The notes under the pieces are model-generated. The model was not told where the DNA came from and made no database searches. It was given only the letters and a program-made list of their open reading frames with translations. A stretch of DNA of 64,000 bases from positions 1 through 64,000 of the forward strand of contig JALOAD010000008.1 of the NCBI GenBank assembly GCA_023228995.1, read 5' to 3'. Within the stretch, counting starts at the first letter, position 1. Each line of letters opens with the position of its first letter. This stretch comes from JALOAD01 sp023228995 [NCBI: Candidatus Muiribacterium halophilum] (GTDB lineage: Bacteria; Muiribacteriota; Muiribacteriia; Muiribacteriales). Below, one piece after another: positions 9,680-18,205 of this stretch. The translations under genes were made by a program, and so were the position numbers.

Positions 9680-10600
9680 CTATGCTCCCTCCTTTGTTGT
9701 AAGATGAAGAAATACTTCTTCAAGAGAAGCAGTTTTTGGAATTACACCTGTAATATCAAGACGATTTTCAACAGCTCTCCTAACAATTAAAGGAATATCA
9801 CTAATATCATTTACTTTAACTTCAAGAGAATTTTCAACAACTTTGATATTATTAATATTTTCAAATTGTGAAATTATATTTTCAGCTTTTGAAATATCAT
9901 CAAGAAAATTAAATGTAAAAGTCTTTTGTCCAGACATTCCTGTTGAAAGTCTCTCAGGAGTATCAACAGCCATAATCTTTCCATTTGCTATTATTATTAC
10001 TTTATCACAAAGTGCTGATACTTCTGGTAAAATATGTGAAGATAAAAAAATAGTGTGTTCATTTCGTAATTCTCTTATTAGATTTCTTACTTCTATTATC
10101 TGAATTGGATCAAGTCCTGATGTTGGTTCATCTAAAAAAAGAATAAGAGGATTATGAATTAGTGCTTGTGCTATACCAACCCTTTGTTTAAAACCTTTAG
10201 ATAGTTTACTAATCTCTTTATCTATGACTTCAGAAAGTCCGCATTTTTGTGTAACATAATCTATTCTTTCTTTTTTTAATTTTTTTTCAATTCCTTTTAT
10301 TTCAGCAACAAAAGAAAGATAATCCCTAACTGTAAGATCAGGATATACAGGAGGAAATTCAGGTAAATAACCAATAGATTTTTTTACTTCCATAGGTTTT
10401 TCAAAAACTTCAAAACCATTAACATAAGCCTGACCGGAAGTTGCTGGTGAAAAACCTGTAAGCATTCTTATTGTAGTTGTTTTTCCTGCTCCATTTGGTC
10501 CAAGAAAACCTACAATTTCACCCTTGCCAATATTAAAGCTAATATCATCGACAGCCTTAAAATCCCCATATTTTTTTACGAGGTTTTTAACTTCAATCAT
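9680..10600 (-). CDS. ABC transporter ATPase, GldA-like (copy B)
   Basis: A cytoplasmic ATPase of the ABC-2 drug/Gld family, about 306 residues. It has Walker A GPNGAGKTT, signature LSKGFKQR, Walker B LILFLDEPTSGLD and the H-loop SSHILPE. A C-terminal extension of about 90 residues follows, as in GldA and NatA-like proteins. The start MIEVKNLVKKYG is preceded by AAGGGGGC and overlaps the upstream short gene by 8 bases. It is about half identical by eye to the ATPase at 13079-14011, so the two operons look duplicated. Confidence 0.9.
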   Translation of the reverse strand: MIEVKNLVKKYGDFKAVDDISFNIGKGEIVGFLGPNGAGKTTTIRMLTGFSPATSGQAYVNGFEVFEKPMEVKKSIGYLPEFPPVYPDLTVRDYLSFVAEIKGIEKKLKKERIDYVTQKCGLSEVIDKEISKLSKGFKQRVGIAQALIHNPLILFLDEPTSGLDPIQIIEVRNLIRELRNEHTIFLSSHILPEVSALCDKVIIIANGKIMAVDTPERLSTGMSGQKTFTFNFLDDISKAENIISQFENINNIKVVENSLEVKVNDISDIPLIVRRAVENRLDITGVIPKTASLEEVFLHLTTKEGA

Positions 10601-11003
10601 CTTTGCCCCCTTTATTGTATTCAACAATAATATCTTTTAAAGATTTACTGAATAAATATATTTTATTATTAAAAAACACATAAACTCCTGAATTATGAGG
10701 ATTAATATTACCAGTTATGACAATATATTCTTTTCCTTCAACTACAAATTTAACTTTATCGCTATTTTCGTTTATTCCATATCTTTGACTTTCATCTTTT
10801 TCAGATATATTTCTAATTAAAAAGACAGTTTCTTTTAATTTAGATATTATATTTTCATCTTTTATTTCTTTGCTATTTAAAAAAACTTCTATTTTTTCAT
10901 AATTATTCAATTCTGGAAATATTTCTGCATTAAAATACAAAAAATATACTAAAACTCCTCCAAATATTAAAAATATCAATAGAAAAATATTAACTTTATT
11001 CAT
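10593..11003 (-). CDS. Short membrane-anchored protein in the DUF4340 position (copy A)
   Basis: The 136-residue product has one N-terminal membrane helix (FLLIFLIFGGVLVYFLYF) and a small extracytoplasmic domain. It occupies the same operon position as the 308-residue DUF4340-like gene of the second unit, directly after the GldG-like gene, so I infer it is a shortened or single-repeat counterpart. Similarity is positional, plus a few patterns (VEGKEYIVITG, NSGVYVFFNNKIYLF); I cannot prove homology. AGGAGA precedes MNKVNIF, and the start overlaps the GldG-like stop by 8 bases. Confidence 0.7.
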   Translation of the reverse strand: MNKVNIFLLIFLIFGGVLVYFLYFNAEIFPELNNYEKIEVFLNSKEIKDENIISKLKETVFLIRNISEKDESQRYGINENSDKVKFVVEGKEYIVITGNINPHNSGVYVFFNNKIYLFSKSLKDIIVEYNKGGKDD

Positions 11004-12369
11004 GTTCTCTCCTGTAAACAATCAGAATACCAAATAAAGCTATGAGAAGAGGTATAATAACAACAGATATCCAGAATATTTTTTGCTGTGCAATATTAGT
11101 AAGTTCAACCATACGAACTCTGTTGAAATTAGTCAGATTAATAGCAAGTATATCTTTGTCTTCTGCAAGCCATTCTATTGAACTTAAAAAAAGATCTCCA
11201 TTGCCGAGTTTTTCAACATAATCATCTGTTATAAAACTAGTATCTCCACAAACAACAATTCTTCCATCTATTGCTTCAACACTTTTATCTTCTTTTTTAA
11301 CATGAGTTTTTTTGCTTGCAATTACAATAGCAGCAGATATTCTTATGTCTGAATTACTATCAAATTCAATTTTTTCAGGATGAGTTTCACCTGTTTCAAT
11401 ATAACTTTTATTTATATCAGAACGAACAAGTTCTTCAATATAAAAATCTCCGCCAATTTTTTCTTTTGCTTCTCTAAGTCCTAAAGTTAATGGGAAAAAA
11501 GTCTGAGAAAGTCTTTCGGTTATAAAATGTCTTCTATATTTTTTAACAGCTGGAATTCTTGAATCTCCACCAAGATTTGAACCATAATCAACAAGAACAC
11601 CGCCATAAACTTCAACACCTGTGTGATAAAGAAATGATTCCCAACCATCTCCTCCTTCTATCTTTGTATCAAGTGATAAAAAGATTTTACCTGAAGAATC
11701 AAAATAATCTTCAAGTTTTTTTTCTTCCTCTAAAAGCATTGCTTTTTTAGGTGAAGCTATAATTAAAATATCACAATCTTCTGGTACTTTATCGTGTTCT
11801 GATAAATAAAGATCTTCAATTTCAAAATCAAGTTTTTTAAGTGCTGAAGTTATAATAGAAATACTATCTTTTTCAAAGGAAATATTACTTTTTTCTCCAT
11901 GACCTTTAAGAAAATATAATTTAAGTTTTTTCTCAGAAAGCAAACTATTTATAGCACCTGTTATTCTTTCTTCTGTTGGTAAATATACATTTTCTCTTTT
12001 ATCTTTATAAAAAAATACAAGCATTTCATTTTTTACACCTAATTCAATAGCTTTTTCAGGGTTTTTATCTACATCAGCAAAATAAATTTTTATATTATTA
12101 TTTTTAATTCTAAATTCTTCAAGTTTATTTACAAGTGAAGAATATCCTGGATTGGAATTTTTAAAAAAAGCATATATTTCAAGTGGACTATGTAGTTTTT
12201 CCAAAACCCTTAAAGTTGAATTAGAAAGTGAATTCATCATACTTTCACTAATATCCTCATGATAAAACTTTATATTTGATATTAGATTTACGAATACAAG
12301 TATTAAAAACACAATTACAATTGTCATAAAATTATTAACTCTATAATTTAATCTTTTGCTTTTCTTCAT
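10996..12369 (-). CDS. GldG-like ABC auxiliary transport protein (copy A)
   Basis: A 457-residue paralogue of the protein encoded at 7340-8920. It has an N-terminal membrane helix (about 14-30), an extracytoplasmic domain, and a C-terminal helix (WISVVIIPLLIALFGILIVYR). The shared marks are LYFLKGHGEKS, ILIIASPKKAM and the C-terminal VVCGDTSFITDDYVEKLGNGDLFL, which parallels VVFGDSDFITNSMVNMQGNGDLFL in the other copy. It is about 70 residues shorter, mainly because the extra N-terminal membrane helices are missing. It is coupled to the permease gene by a 4-base overlap, with GAGGT upstream. Confidence 0.85.
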   Translation of the reverse strand: MKKSKRLNYRVNNFMTIVIVFLILVFVNLISNIKFYHEDISESMMNSLSNSTLRVLEKLHSPLEIYAFFKNSNPGYSSLVNKLEEFRIKNNNIKIYFADVDKNPEKAIELGVKNEMLVFFYKDKRENVYLPTEERITGAINSLLSEKKLKLYFLKGHGEKSNISFEKDSISIITSALKKLDFEIEDLYLSEHDKVPEDCDILIIASPKKAMLLEEEKKLEDYFDSSGKIFLSLDTKIEGGDGWESFLYHTGVEVYGGVLVDYGSNLGGDSRIPAVKKYRRHFITERLSQTFFPLTLGLREAKEKIGGDFYIEELVRSDINKSYIETGETHPEKIEFDSNSDIRISAAIVIASKKTHVKKEDKSVEAIDGRIVVCGDTSFITDDYVEKLGNGDLFLSSIEWLAEDKDILAINLTNFNRVRMVELTNIAQQKIFWISVVIIPLLIALFGILIVYRREHE

Positions 12370-13082
12370 GAACTATACCTCTTATCTTCTATTATCTTGA
12401 CAGTAACTAAAAGCATAAACACTGTGAAAGTAGCAAAAAGTACTATTGCTCTTGTATCAACTATACCCTGAACAAACCAGTTAAAATTATGCTTTAAAGA
12501 AATATATGATAAAAATCTTGAAAAAGTATAATTAACATGAGCTTTAAACCAGTCAATCGCCCATAAAAGAAGCAGTATTCCAAAACCAGAAATACTTGCT
12601 ACTACCTGACTTTTAGTAATAACAGAAGAAAACAAACCAACTGAAACAAAAGTCATGATAAGCATAACAAGCCCTATAAGAGAAGTAATAATAAGTCCAT
12701 AATCAGGTACAGAATACATTTGTAAAAATGAAATATAAAAAACAACCGGAATAAGCATTGTCATAGTAAATAGAAAAGCACCTAAAAATTTACCACATAC
12801 AATATGCCATGATTTAAGAGGATAGCTTAATAAAAGTTCAAATGTACCGGCTTTGTTTTCTTCTGCAAAAAGTTTCATTGTTATAACTGGTATAAGTATT
12901 AGAAAAAGTTCTGAAAGCACACCAACAAATGAAGAAAAAGCATTTGCATTTTTTGTTTCAAATATTATAGCTGTAAAAAAATAACCTGATAATATTGAAA
13001 AAACACATAAAACAACATAGGCAAGAGGAGAATAAAAATAACTTTTAAATTCTTTCATAGTAATATTTAATATTGTCTTCAT
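12366..13082 (-). CDS. ABC-2 type permease, GldF-like (copy A)
   Basis: A 238-residue integral membrane subunit with about six helices. The N-terminal KEFKSYFYSPLAYVVL and the EENKAGTFELLLSYPLKSWHIVCGK coupling region match the permease in the second operon copy. GAGGAGG precedes its ATG, and a 4-base ATGA overlap joins it to the ATPase gene. Substrate unknown. Confidence 0.88.
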   Translation of the reverse strand: MKTILNITMKEFKSYFYSPLAYVVLCVFSILSGYFFTAIIFETKNANAFSSFVGVLSELFLILIPVITMKLFAEENKAGTFELLLSYPLKSWHIVCGKFLGAFLFTMTMLIPVVFYISFLQMYSVPDYGLIITSLIGLVMLIMTFVSVGLFSSVITKSQVVASISGFGILLLLWAIDWFKAHVNYTFSRFLSYISLKHNFNWFVQGIVDTRAIVLFATFTVFMLLVTVKIIEDKRYSS

Positions 13083-14011
13083 ACTTGTTCCTCCTCTTTT
13101 TTTACAAGAGTAATAAACACTTCTTCAAGTTGAGGGTTTTCAGAATAAATTTCTAAAACATCAATTTTATCATTTATAAGAGCTTTATTTATTTCAGCTC
13201 TTATATCTTTTTCTGGTTTATCAAGTTTTATTTTAAAATTCCCATCTATTTCAGCTACATTAAAGCTTTTTGAAAATTTCTGTATAATATTTATAATTTT
13301 ATCTTGAGAACCATTTGCTTCAATCACAATATCACTTCCATAACCTTTTTTAAAAGAAAGAAGCATATTTTCTGGTGTATCTTCAGAAATTATTTTACCT
13401 TTATTCATAATTACTACTCTATCACAAGTTACATGGACTTCCGGTAATATATGAGTAGAAAGTATAACTGTATGCTCTACTGCAAAAGAACGAATAAGCT
13501 CTCTTATTTCAACTATTTGTCGTGGATCAAGACCAGATGTTGGTTCATCTAAAATAAGTATTTCAGGGTCATTTATAAGAGCTTGTGCTATACCTGTTCT
13601 TTGTTTATAACCTTTTGATAAATTACCAATTAACCTTTTTCTCATTTCAACAAGACCTGTTTTTTCCATTATCTCATCAATTTTAGATTTATTAATATTT
13701 ACTTTTTTTAGTTTTGCAGCATATTCAATATATTCATAAACTCTCATATCATAATAAAGTGGATTTTTTTCAGGAAGATATCCTATTTTTTTTCTAATAT
13801 TCATGCTACATTCAAAAATATCTTCACCACCTATTGTTATCTGACCTGAAGTTTGAGGAAAAAAACCCGTAATCATTCTCATAGTTGTGGTTTTTCCCGC
13901 ACCATTTGGTCCTAAAAGTCCAAGTATCTCACCTTTTTTTACATTTAGGTTTATACCTTTTACTGCTTCAAAATTTCCAAATTTCTTAACAACATCTTGC
14001 AGTTCTATCAT
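13079..14011 (-). CDS. ABC transporter ATPase, GldA-like (copy A)
   Basis: The first gene of the eight-gene double Gld-type operon. Walker A GPNGAGKTT, signature LSKGYKQR, Walker B ILILDEPTSGLD and H-loop STHILPE are intact. A C-terminal regulatory extension (about residues 220-310) ends in LEEVFITLV, typical of this ATPase class. A predicted promoter lies 32-60 bases upstream. All seven downstream genes follow with overlaps or gaps of at most 4 bases, so one transcript probably carries both copies. Confidence 0.92.
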   Translation of the reverse strand: MIELQDVVKKFGNFEAVKGINLNVKKGEILGLLGPNGAGKTTTMRMITGFFPQTSGQITIGGEDIFECSMNIRKKIGYLPEKNPLYYDMRVYEYIEYAAKLKKVNINKSKIDEIMEKTGLVEMRKRLIGNLSKGYKQRTGIAQALINDPEILILDEPTSGLDPRQIVEIRELIRSFAVEHTVILSTHILPEVHVTCDRVVIMNKGKIISEDTPENMLLSFKKGYGSDIVIEANGSQDKIINIIQKFSKSFNVAEIDGNFKIKLDKPEKDIRAEINKALINDKIDVLEIYSENPQLEEVFITLVKKEEEQV

Positions 14012-14042
14012 TTAAAACTCCATATAATATGTATTTTATTAT

Positions 14043-14071
14043 AATATAAACATTTAGTTTTTATATTGCAA
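14043..14071 (-). promoter_or_regulatory. Predicted promoter of the double Gld-type ABC operon
   Basis: On the minus strand, TTGCAA and TATATT are spaced by 17 bases, ending about 32 bases before the ATPase start codon. An overlapping TATAAT at 14038-14043 is an alternative -10 without a good -35. Confidence 0.45.
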
Positions 14072-14100
14072 AATTCATTCCAAAAAAAACAAAAGAAAAT

Positions 14101-14129
14101 AAAGATATATCTATGAGCAATTATGAGAA
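14101..14129. repeat. Diverged copy of the TATGTCTGT repeat end
   Basis: ATATATCTATGAGCAATTAT and the following GAGAA resemble ATATGTCTGTCAGCAATTAC at 41379-41398 with its GAGAA (about 20 of 25 positions by eye). It overlaps the end of the PilZ gene and supplies its stop region. Confidence 0.35.
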
Positions 14130-14513
14130 ATCATTAGAATTTAATATGGTTTTTATACATTTTGAAAGACTATCTCTAACACTATCCTTAATAACATAGA
14201 ATTCAACACCGTAATTATAGCCAGAATTTTCATTTATATATTTTCTAATAATCTTTGATTTAAGATTAAACACTGTTTCTTTTAGTTTAAAGATAGTTTG
14301 AATATAATCATTTTCAGCAAAATCAACATTTACATTAAACACTAGTCCATTTGCAGATATATTAATCATTCTACATTGTATTATTTCAAAACTTTTATTA
14401 CTTATAGTATTGAAATTGTTTACATAAATATGAGTATGCGGAGCTATTCTAATAAACTTTCTTCTCTGTTCTAAATCAATTTTATCATATTGTGTACAAA
14501 ATTTTTTATCCAT
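14121..14513 (-). CDS. PilZ-domain protein, candidate c-di-GMP receptor
   Basis: A 130-residue single-domain cytoplasmic protein. It shows both c-di-GMP-binding hallmarks of PilZ: RRKFIR (RxxxR) near residue 18 and NISANGLVFN ((D/N)xSxxG) near residue 72. This implies it binds c-di-GMP and acts on an unknown partner. The GGDEF and HD-GYP genes about 16-21 kb away could make and degrade that ligand. AGAGTGG precedes the ATG. The upstream region carries an inverted repeat (14529-14547) that recurs before two other genes. It stands between two operons and is probably monocistronic. Confidence 0.85.
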   Translation of the reverse strand: MDKKFCTQYDKIDLEQRRKFIRIAPHTHIYVNNFNTISNKSFEIIQCRMINISANGLVFNVNVDFAENDYIQTIFKLKETVFNLKSKIIRKYINENSGYNYGVEFYVIKDSVRDSLSKCIKTILNSNDFS

Positions 14514-14528
14514 TAACCACTCTTTATA

Positions 14529-14547
14529 TAATTGAAACCTCTGATTG
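14529..14547. promoter_or_regulatory. Inverted repeat upstream of the PilZ gene (operator-like motif, copy 1)
   Basis: TAATTGAAACCTCTGATTG lies 15 bases before the PilZ start. It matches motifs at 41173-41190 (before an MFS gene) and 59777-59795 (before a TPR gene). The common pattern is TAATTGA, four bases, then TC(TG)ATTA. The position near the transcript start suggests a shared regulator, but this is inference. Confidence 0.4.
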
Positions 14548-14622
14548 AAAAAAATATATAATTTTTTTCTAAAAAATACAATAAAAATTTGATTTTTATA
14601 TTATTTAATATAAAATATTAAT

Positions 14623-14823
14623 ATGGAAAAACAAATATTCGCCTTAATAATACCTTTTGTAATATGGTTTGTTGCAAAAACTGTTATGAAAAATGAATAT
14701 AAAAAAAATATAAAATTTTTGTTTTTTATAAAAAAACTTGAAACTTCAGATGAAAAAATATTAAGTGTAATTTTTTCAATAATATCTATACTTGCAGGTT
14801 TATCAGTCTTTATTCTCAAATAA
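14623..14823 (+). CDS. Small two-helix membrane protein, hypothetical
   Basis: A 66-residue product with two hydrophobic helices (about 5-18 and 47-63) separated by a Lys-rich loop (KNEYKKNIKFLFFIKK). It is one of very few plus-strand candidates in the window. No ribosome site is visible; the ATG follows AATATTA directly, so translation may be leaderless, with TTGATT and TATAAA-like boxes 10-34 bases upstream. I do not recognise a family. The helix-loop-helix pattern argues for a real protein, but an equally long opposite-strand frame covers the same bases. Confidence 0.4.
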   Translation: MEKQIFALIIPFVIWFVAKTVMKNEYKKNIKFLFFIKKLETSDEKILSVIFSIISILAGLSVFILK

Positions 14824-14908
14824 TTTTTTTAATTATTGACATTTTTTTCTTTTTATTTCTTGATAATATAATATTTCTTTGACTACTTTTAAAGAGTAAC
14901 GGAAAAAA

Positions 14909-16069
14909 TCAACTCCATATAATTTCAATATCTTTTTTAAATTTTTCATAATCCCCTGTACTCTTAAGATAACTTTCAAGGAAATTTTTTTCTAAAACAC
15001 CAAAAGGCTGTCCTGTACAATAATGACAAATTTTAATATTTTCAAAAAGACCCGCAATATGATATTTTCTAAAATCATGAAGTTTTTCACTATTCCATAT
15101 TTGCCAAAGAGAACTATCTTTTATATTACCAAGATTCATCTCACAGTTAAAATCACGACAACAAGCAGAAGTCTCACCATCATATCTTATACCAAAATGT
15201 TGCCATAATCCCACACATGGAATTCTCCTTTTTTTTATATCTTTATGTTGTTTTTCTTCTTCAATATCACTTGTTTTTATAAATTCATCCGTTTGTACTA
15301 TTTTTTCATTAAAATCTTCTTCAATAAGACCAGCTTTTATTATTGCTTTTTTATGAATTTCATCAAGAAAACTCTGTTTTTCTGGTTTATCCGCCATACA
15401 TCTTCTAATAAATATACAATCTTTTTCCATACCATGACATTCATCATATATAATATTAGGAATAATTGAATATTTTTGGAATTCTTCTTTCCAATAATCA
15501 ATAAAATCAATAACTTCATCAAAGTTTTCTTCCATAACAATTATTTGAATAGTTAAAGAAGGAAATTCTTTATTAAATTCATGTCTTATTCTTAAATAAT
15601 CTTTAATATTTCCAAGTACATTTGATAAATTTCCACCTCTTCTAATTTTTGCATAAGTGTTTTCTTTGACAGCATCAAGTGAAACAGTAATTGGTCCAAA
15701 AAGACCACTTTTAATTATTTTTTGTGATACTTCTTCATTTATTAGACTAAAATTAGTATGGAGCGACCATACTTCCCAAGCATCTGGAAATTCTTTTTTC
15801 TTTAAACTAGCATATTCAAGAGATTCGGCAAAATTCGGATAAAGTGATGGTTCACCATTCCAAAATGGTATTATAACCCTTGCTTTTTGGGGTGGTGTTG
15901 TTAATTCATCAATAATTTTTTTAAATAATTCAAAATCCATAATACCATGATTTTTTTCTCTCATATTTCCTTGCGGACACATAATACATGAATAATTACA
16001 AAAATTTATAGTATCTATTATTAAAACTGGAATAGGTCCATTTTTTTCCTTCAATATAAAATCTGACAT
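14909..16069 (-). CDS. Radical SAM/SPASM-domain protein
   Basis: A 386-residue protein with the radical SAM [4Fe-4S] motif CNYSCIMC (C24, C28, C31) and the SAM-binding GEP region (FWNGEPSLYP). The C-terminal SPASM-type domain has PCVGLWQHFGIRYDGE, CCRD, LGNI and a final CHYC for auxiliary clusters. SPASM enzymes generate a 5'-deoxyadenosyl radical and often modify peptides or sugars; the substrate here is unknown. It is the last gene of the rSAM run, starting one base after the stop of the preceding B12-rSAM gene, with GGAGG upstream. The core is closely related to the other SPASM proteins in this run. Confidence 0.9.
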   Translation of the reverse strand: MSDFILKEKNGPIPVLIIDTINFCNYSCIMCPQGNMREKNHGIMDFELFKKIIDELTTPPQKARVIIPFWNGEPSLYPNFAESLEYASLKKKEFPDAWEVWSLHTNFSLINEEVSQKIIKSGLFGPITVSLDAVKENTYAKIRRGGNLSNVLGNIKDYLRIRHEFNKEFPSLTIQIIVMEENFDEVIDFIDYWKEEFQKYSIIPNIIYDECHGMEKDCIFIRRCMADKPEKQSFLDEIHKKAIIKAGLIEEDFNEKIVQTDEFIKTSDIEEEKQHKDIKKRRIPCVGLWQHFGIRYDGETSACCRDFNCEMNLGNIKDSSLWQIWNSEKLHDFRKYHIAGLFENIKICHYCTGQPFGVLEKNFLESYLKSTGDYEKFKKDIEIIWS

Positions 16070-18205
16070 TTATTTTCCTCCAGTTATCAATGTTATTGTT
16101 TTTTCCTGAATATTAAGAGAGTTTTCAAGAGCTTTATACATTATGCTAATTCCGTTTGGCATTATTTTTTCAGGAATTTCAAAACATATTTCATTAATAC
16201 CACATTTCATATTACATTTTTTAATAAGCTCTTTACCTGCAAAAACCTCATAATCAAAACCATAACTATCTTTTGGACCAATAAAAATATTAGCAATTTT
16301 ATATTGATTTATTCTAATCTGTAAAAAAGATCTTTTTTCATTTATTTGTGAACAAGCTGTAAATTTAATTAATATCCATTCAGGTATTTTTTCAATATTA
16401 AAATTATATTTTATATAACCTTTATTTGCACCAAGCACATGTGTATAACCTTTTTGAAAATTCTTTTCTCCATTCCAATAATATGGTTGTAATTTATCAA
16501 ACTCTCCAAAATCCCACATATCAACTGGTATTTTTATTATACCTTCATTATTTTCTGAAAACGATACTTTTTTTTCACCAGCAAGTGAAATTGGTCTTTT
16601 TGTAACTTTTTTACACCAATAAAGAAATTCCTGTTTATTAAATTTATCTGGAATATAAGTGATATTATCAGAATAATATTCATCCCAATCATCTGTTAAT
16701 ATTTCACCTTTAAATTTATTTATTTCTCTTCTCAAAGTAGTTCCAGGATGAGGTTGCATTATTTGAAAATCCCATCCTCCTTCAGGATTTATTTCTTCAA
16801 TAAGATTAATACTATCCTGCACAGTATTTGGACTTTCTCCAGGACTACCTATAATAAGAAGCATAGAAGCAGGAAGATTTGTTTTTTTGTTTAATGCAAA
16901 TGCTTTTCTTACCTGATTTATTGTAAAATTTTTATTAAGATTTTTAAGAACATTAATATTACCCGATTCAATTCCATAAGTAACTTTTAAACAACCAGCT
17001 TCTTTCATTTTAATAAAAAGCTCTTCTGTAACCATAGTTACTTTAGTATTACAACGCCATTTTATATTAAGTTTTTCATCAATAATTCTCTGACAAAATT
17101 CCATTATTTTATCTTTAAATACTGTGAAAGCATCATCATCTATTATAAAATTTCTAATGTTATACTCTGCAATTATATATTTAATTTCTTTTATTATTCT
17201 TTCAATTGACATAAGACGAACTTTTTTCTTCCACATATGAGGAGATTCACAAAAAATACAATTGCTTGGACAACCTCTTGAAAACATAATAACACAAGCT
17301 GTTTGTTCTTTTGGATTATCACTAAAAGTACTATCATCATATATAAATCCAAAACTTGGCAAAATTTTTCTTGGAATTATTGGTATTTCATCAGGTTTTA
17401 AAAAATCACATTCTTGGTTTTCAACGATGTTTTCTTCATTTCTCCAAACAAGAGAAGGATATTCATAAAAATTTGTGTTTTGATTTTGTATATTTTCAAG
17501 AAATGCTAAAAATGCTTTTTCTCCCTCGCCTTTTATTAAAAAATCAACTTGTTTATATTGCATTAAAAAATCAGGTTTCATTGTTGCAAAAACACCTCCT
17601 GCCACAGTTATAACTTCAGGAGTATTTTCTTTAATTATATTTAAAAGCTTAATTCCACTCATTATTTGATAAGTCATACCAGTTATACCAACAATATTAA
17701 AATTGTTCTCTTCTATATAATTAGCAACTGAATAATTATCAATATTAGAATAATTCATATTAAGTATTTCAACTTCAAAATAAGGTGATATATAAGCTGC
17801 AATGCTTCCCAATCCCAAAGTTACACAAGTTTTAAATGGAGCTTTAGGGGAAACAAGTGGATTTACAAGAAGAATTTTTGGTTTATCACATGTTCTTACA
17901 AGAAATTTATCAAGAATATCTCTTTTTAGATTTTTCTTAATATATTTAACAGTTTCTCTTCTTGAAAGAAAATAATCAGGATTACAATTTTTACATTTCA
18001 AAGGAATATTTTCATTTAATATACTATTTTTTCTTAAAATCTGCATTTTTTCACTTTCCCATAATGAAAAAAGATTGTCTTCTTTTATATTTCCAAGTTT
18101 TAATTCAAGGCCTAAGTCAAAATTACATACAGTAATAGAACCATCACTTCTTATTACAGGTGATCTAAATATAGCTCCACAAGGTAATCTTTTATTTGAA
18201 CTCAT
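16070..18205 (-). CDS. SPASM fragment fused to B12-binding radical SAM enzyme with C-terminal beta-sandwich
   Basis: There are four parts. Residues about 1-80 form an isolated SPASM-type domain (PCGAIFRSPVIRSDG, C27, LGNIKEDNLFSLW, CKNC at 71-74). Residues about 108-250 are a B12-binding-like Rossmann domain (ILLVNPLVSPKAPF, GGVFATMKPD). Residues about 300-540 are a radical SAM core with CPSNCIFC. About 550-711 is a beta-rich domain resembling carbohydrate-binding sandwiches. The SPASM part belongs logically to the preceding gene, which lacks one; an ATGA overlap joins them. B12-rSAM proteins of this class usually methylate or rearrange small molecules or lipids. The substrate is unknown. The paralogue at 55370-57136 has no SPASM prefix. 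Confidence 0.85.
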   Translation of the reverse strand: MSSNKRLPCGAIFRSPVIRSDGSITVCNFDLGLELKLGNIKEDNLFSLWESEKMQILRKNSILNENIPLKCKNCNPDYFLSRRETVKYIKKNLKRDILDKFLVRTCDKPKILLVNPLVSPKAPFKTCVTLGLGSIAAYISPYFEVEILNMNYSNIDNYSVANYIEENNFNIVGITGMTYQIMSGIKLLNIIKENTPEVITVAGGVFATMKPDFLMQYKQVDFLIKGEGEKAFLAFLENIQNQNTNFYEYPSLVWRNEENIVENQECDFLKPDEIPIIPRKILPSFGFIYDDSTFSDNPKEQTACVIMFSRGCPSNCIFCESPHMWKKKVRLMSIERIIKEIKYIIAEYNIRNFIIDDDAFTVFKDKIMEFCQRIIDEKLNIKWRCNTKVTMVTEELFIKMKEAGCLKVTYGIESGNINVLKNLNKNFTINQVRKAFALNKKTNLPASMLLIIGSPGESPNTVQDSINLIEEINPEGGWDFQIMQPHPGTTLRREINKFKGEILTDDWDEYYSDNITYIPDKFNKQEFLYWCKKVTKRPISLAGEKKVSFSENNEGIIKIPVDMWDFGEFDKLQPYYWNGEKNFQKGYTHVLGANKGYIKYNFNIEKIPEWILIKFTACSQINEKRSFLQIRINQYKIANIFIGPKDSYGFDYEVFAGKELIKKCNMKCGINEICFEIPEKIMPNGISIMYKALENSLNIQEKTITLITGGK

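Noticed and set aside
14601-14819. Minus-strand open frame opposite the small membrane protein
   Set aside because: It has less regular helix structure and no ribosome site; the plus-strand frame is a slightly better candidate, though neither is secure.
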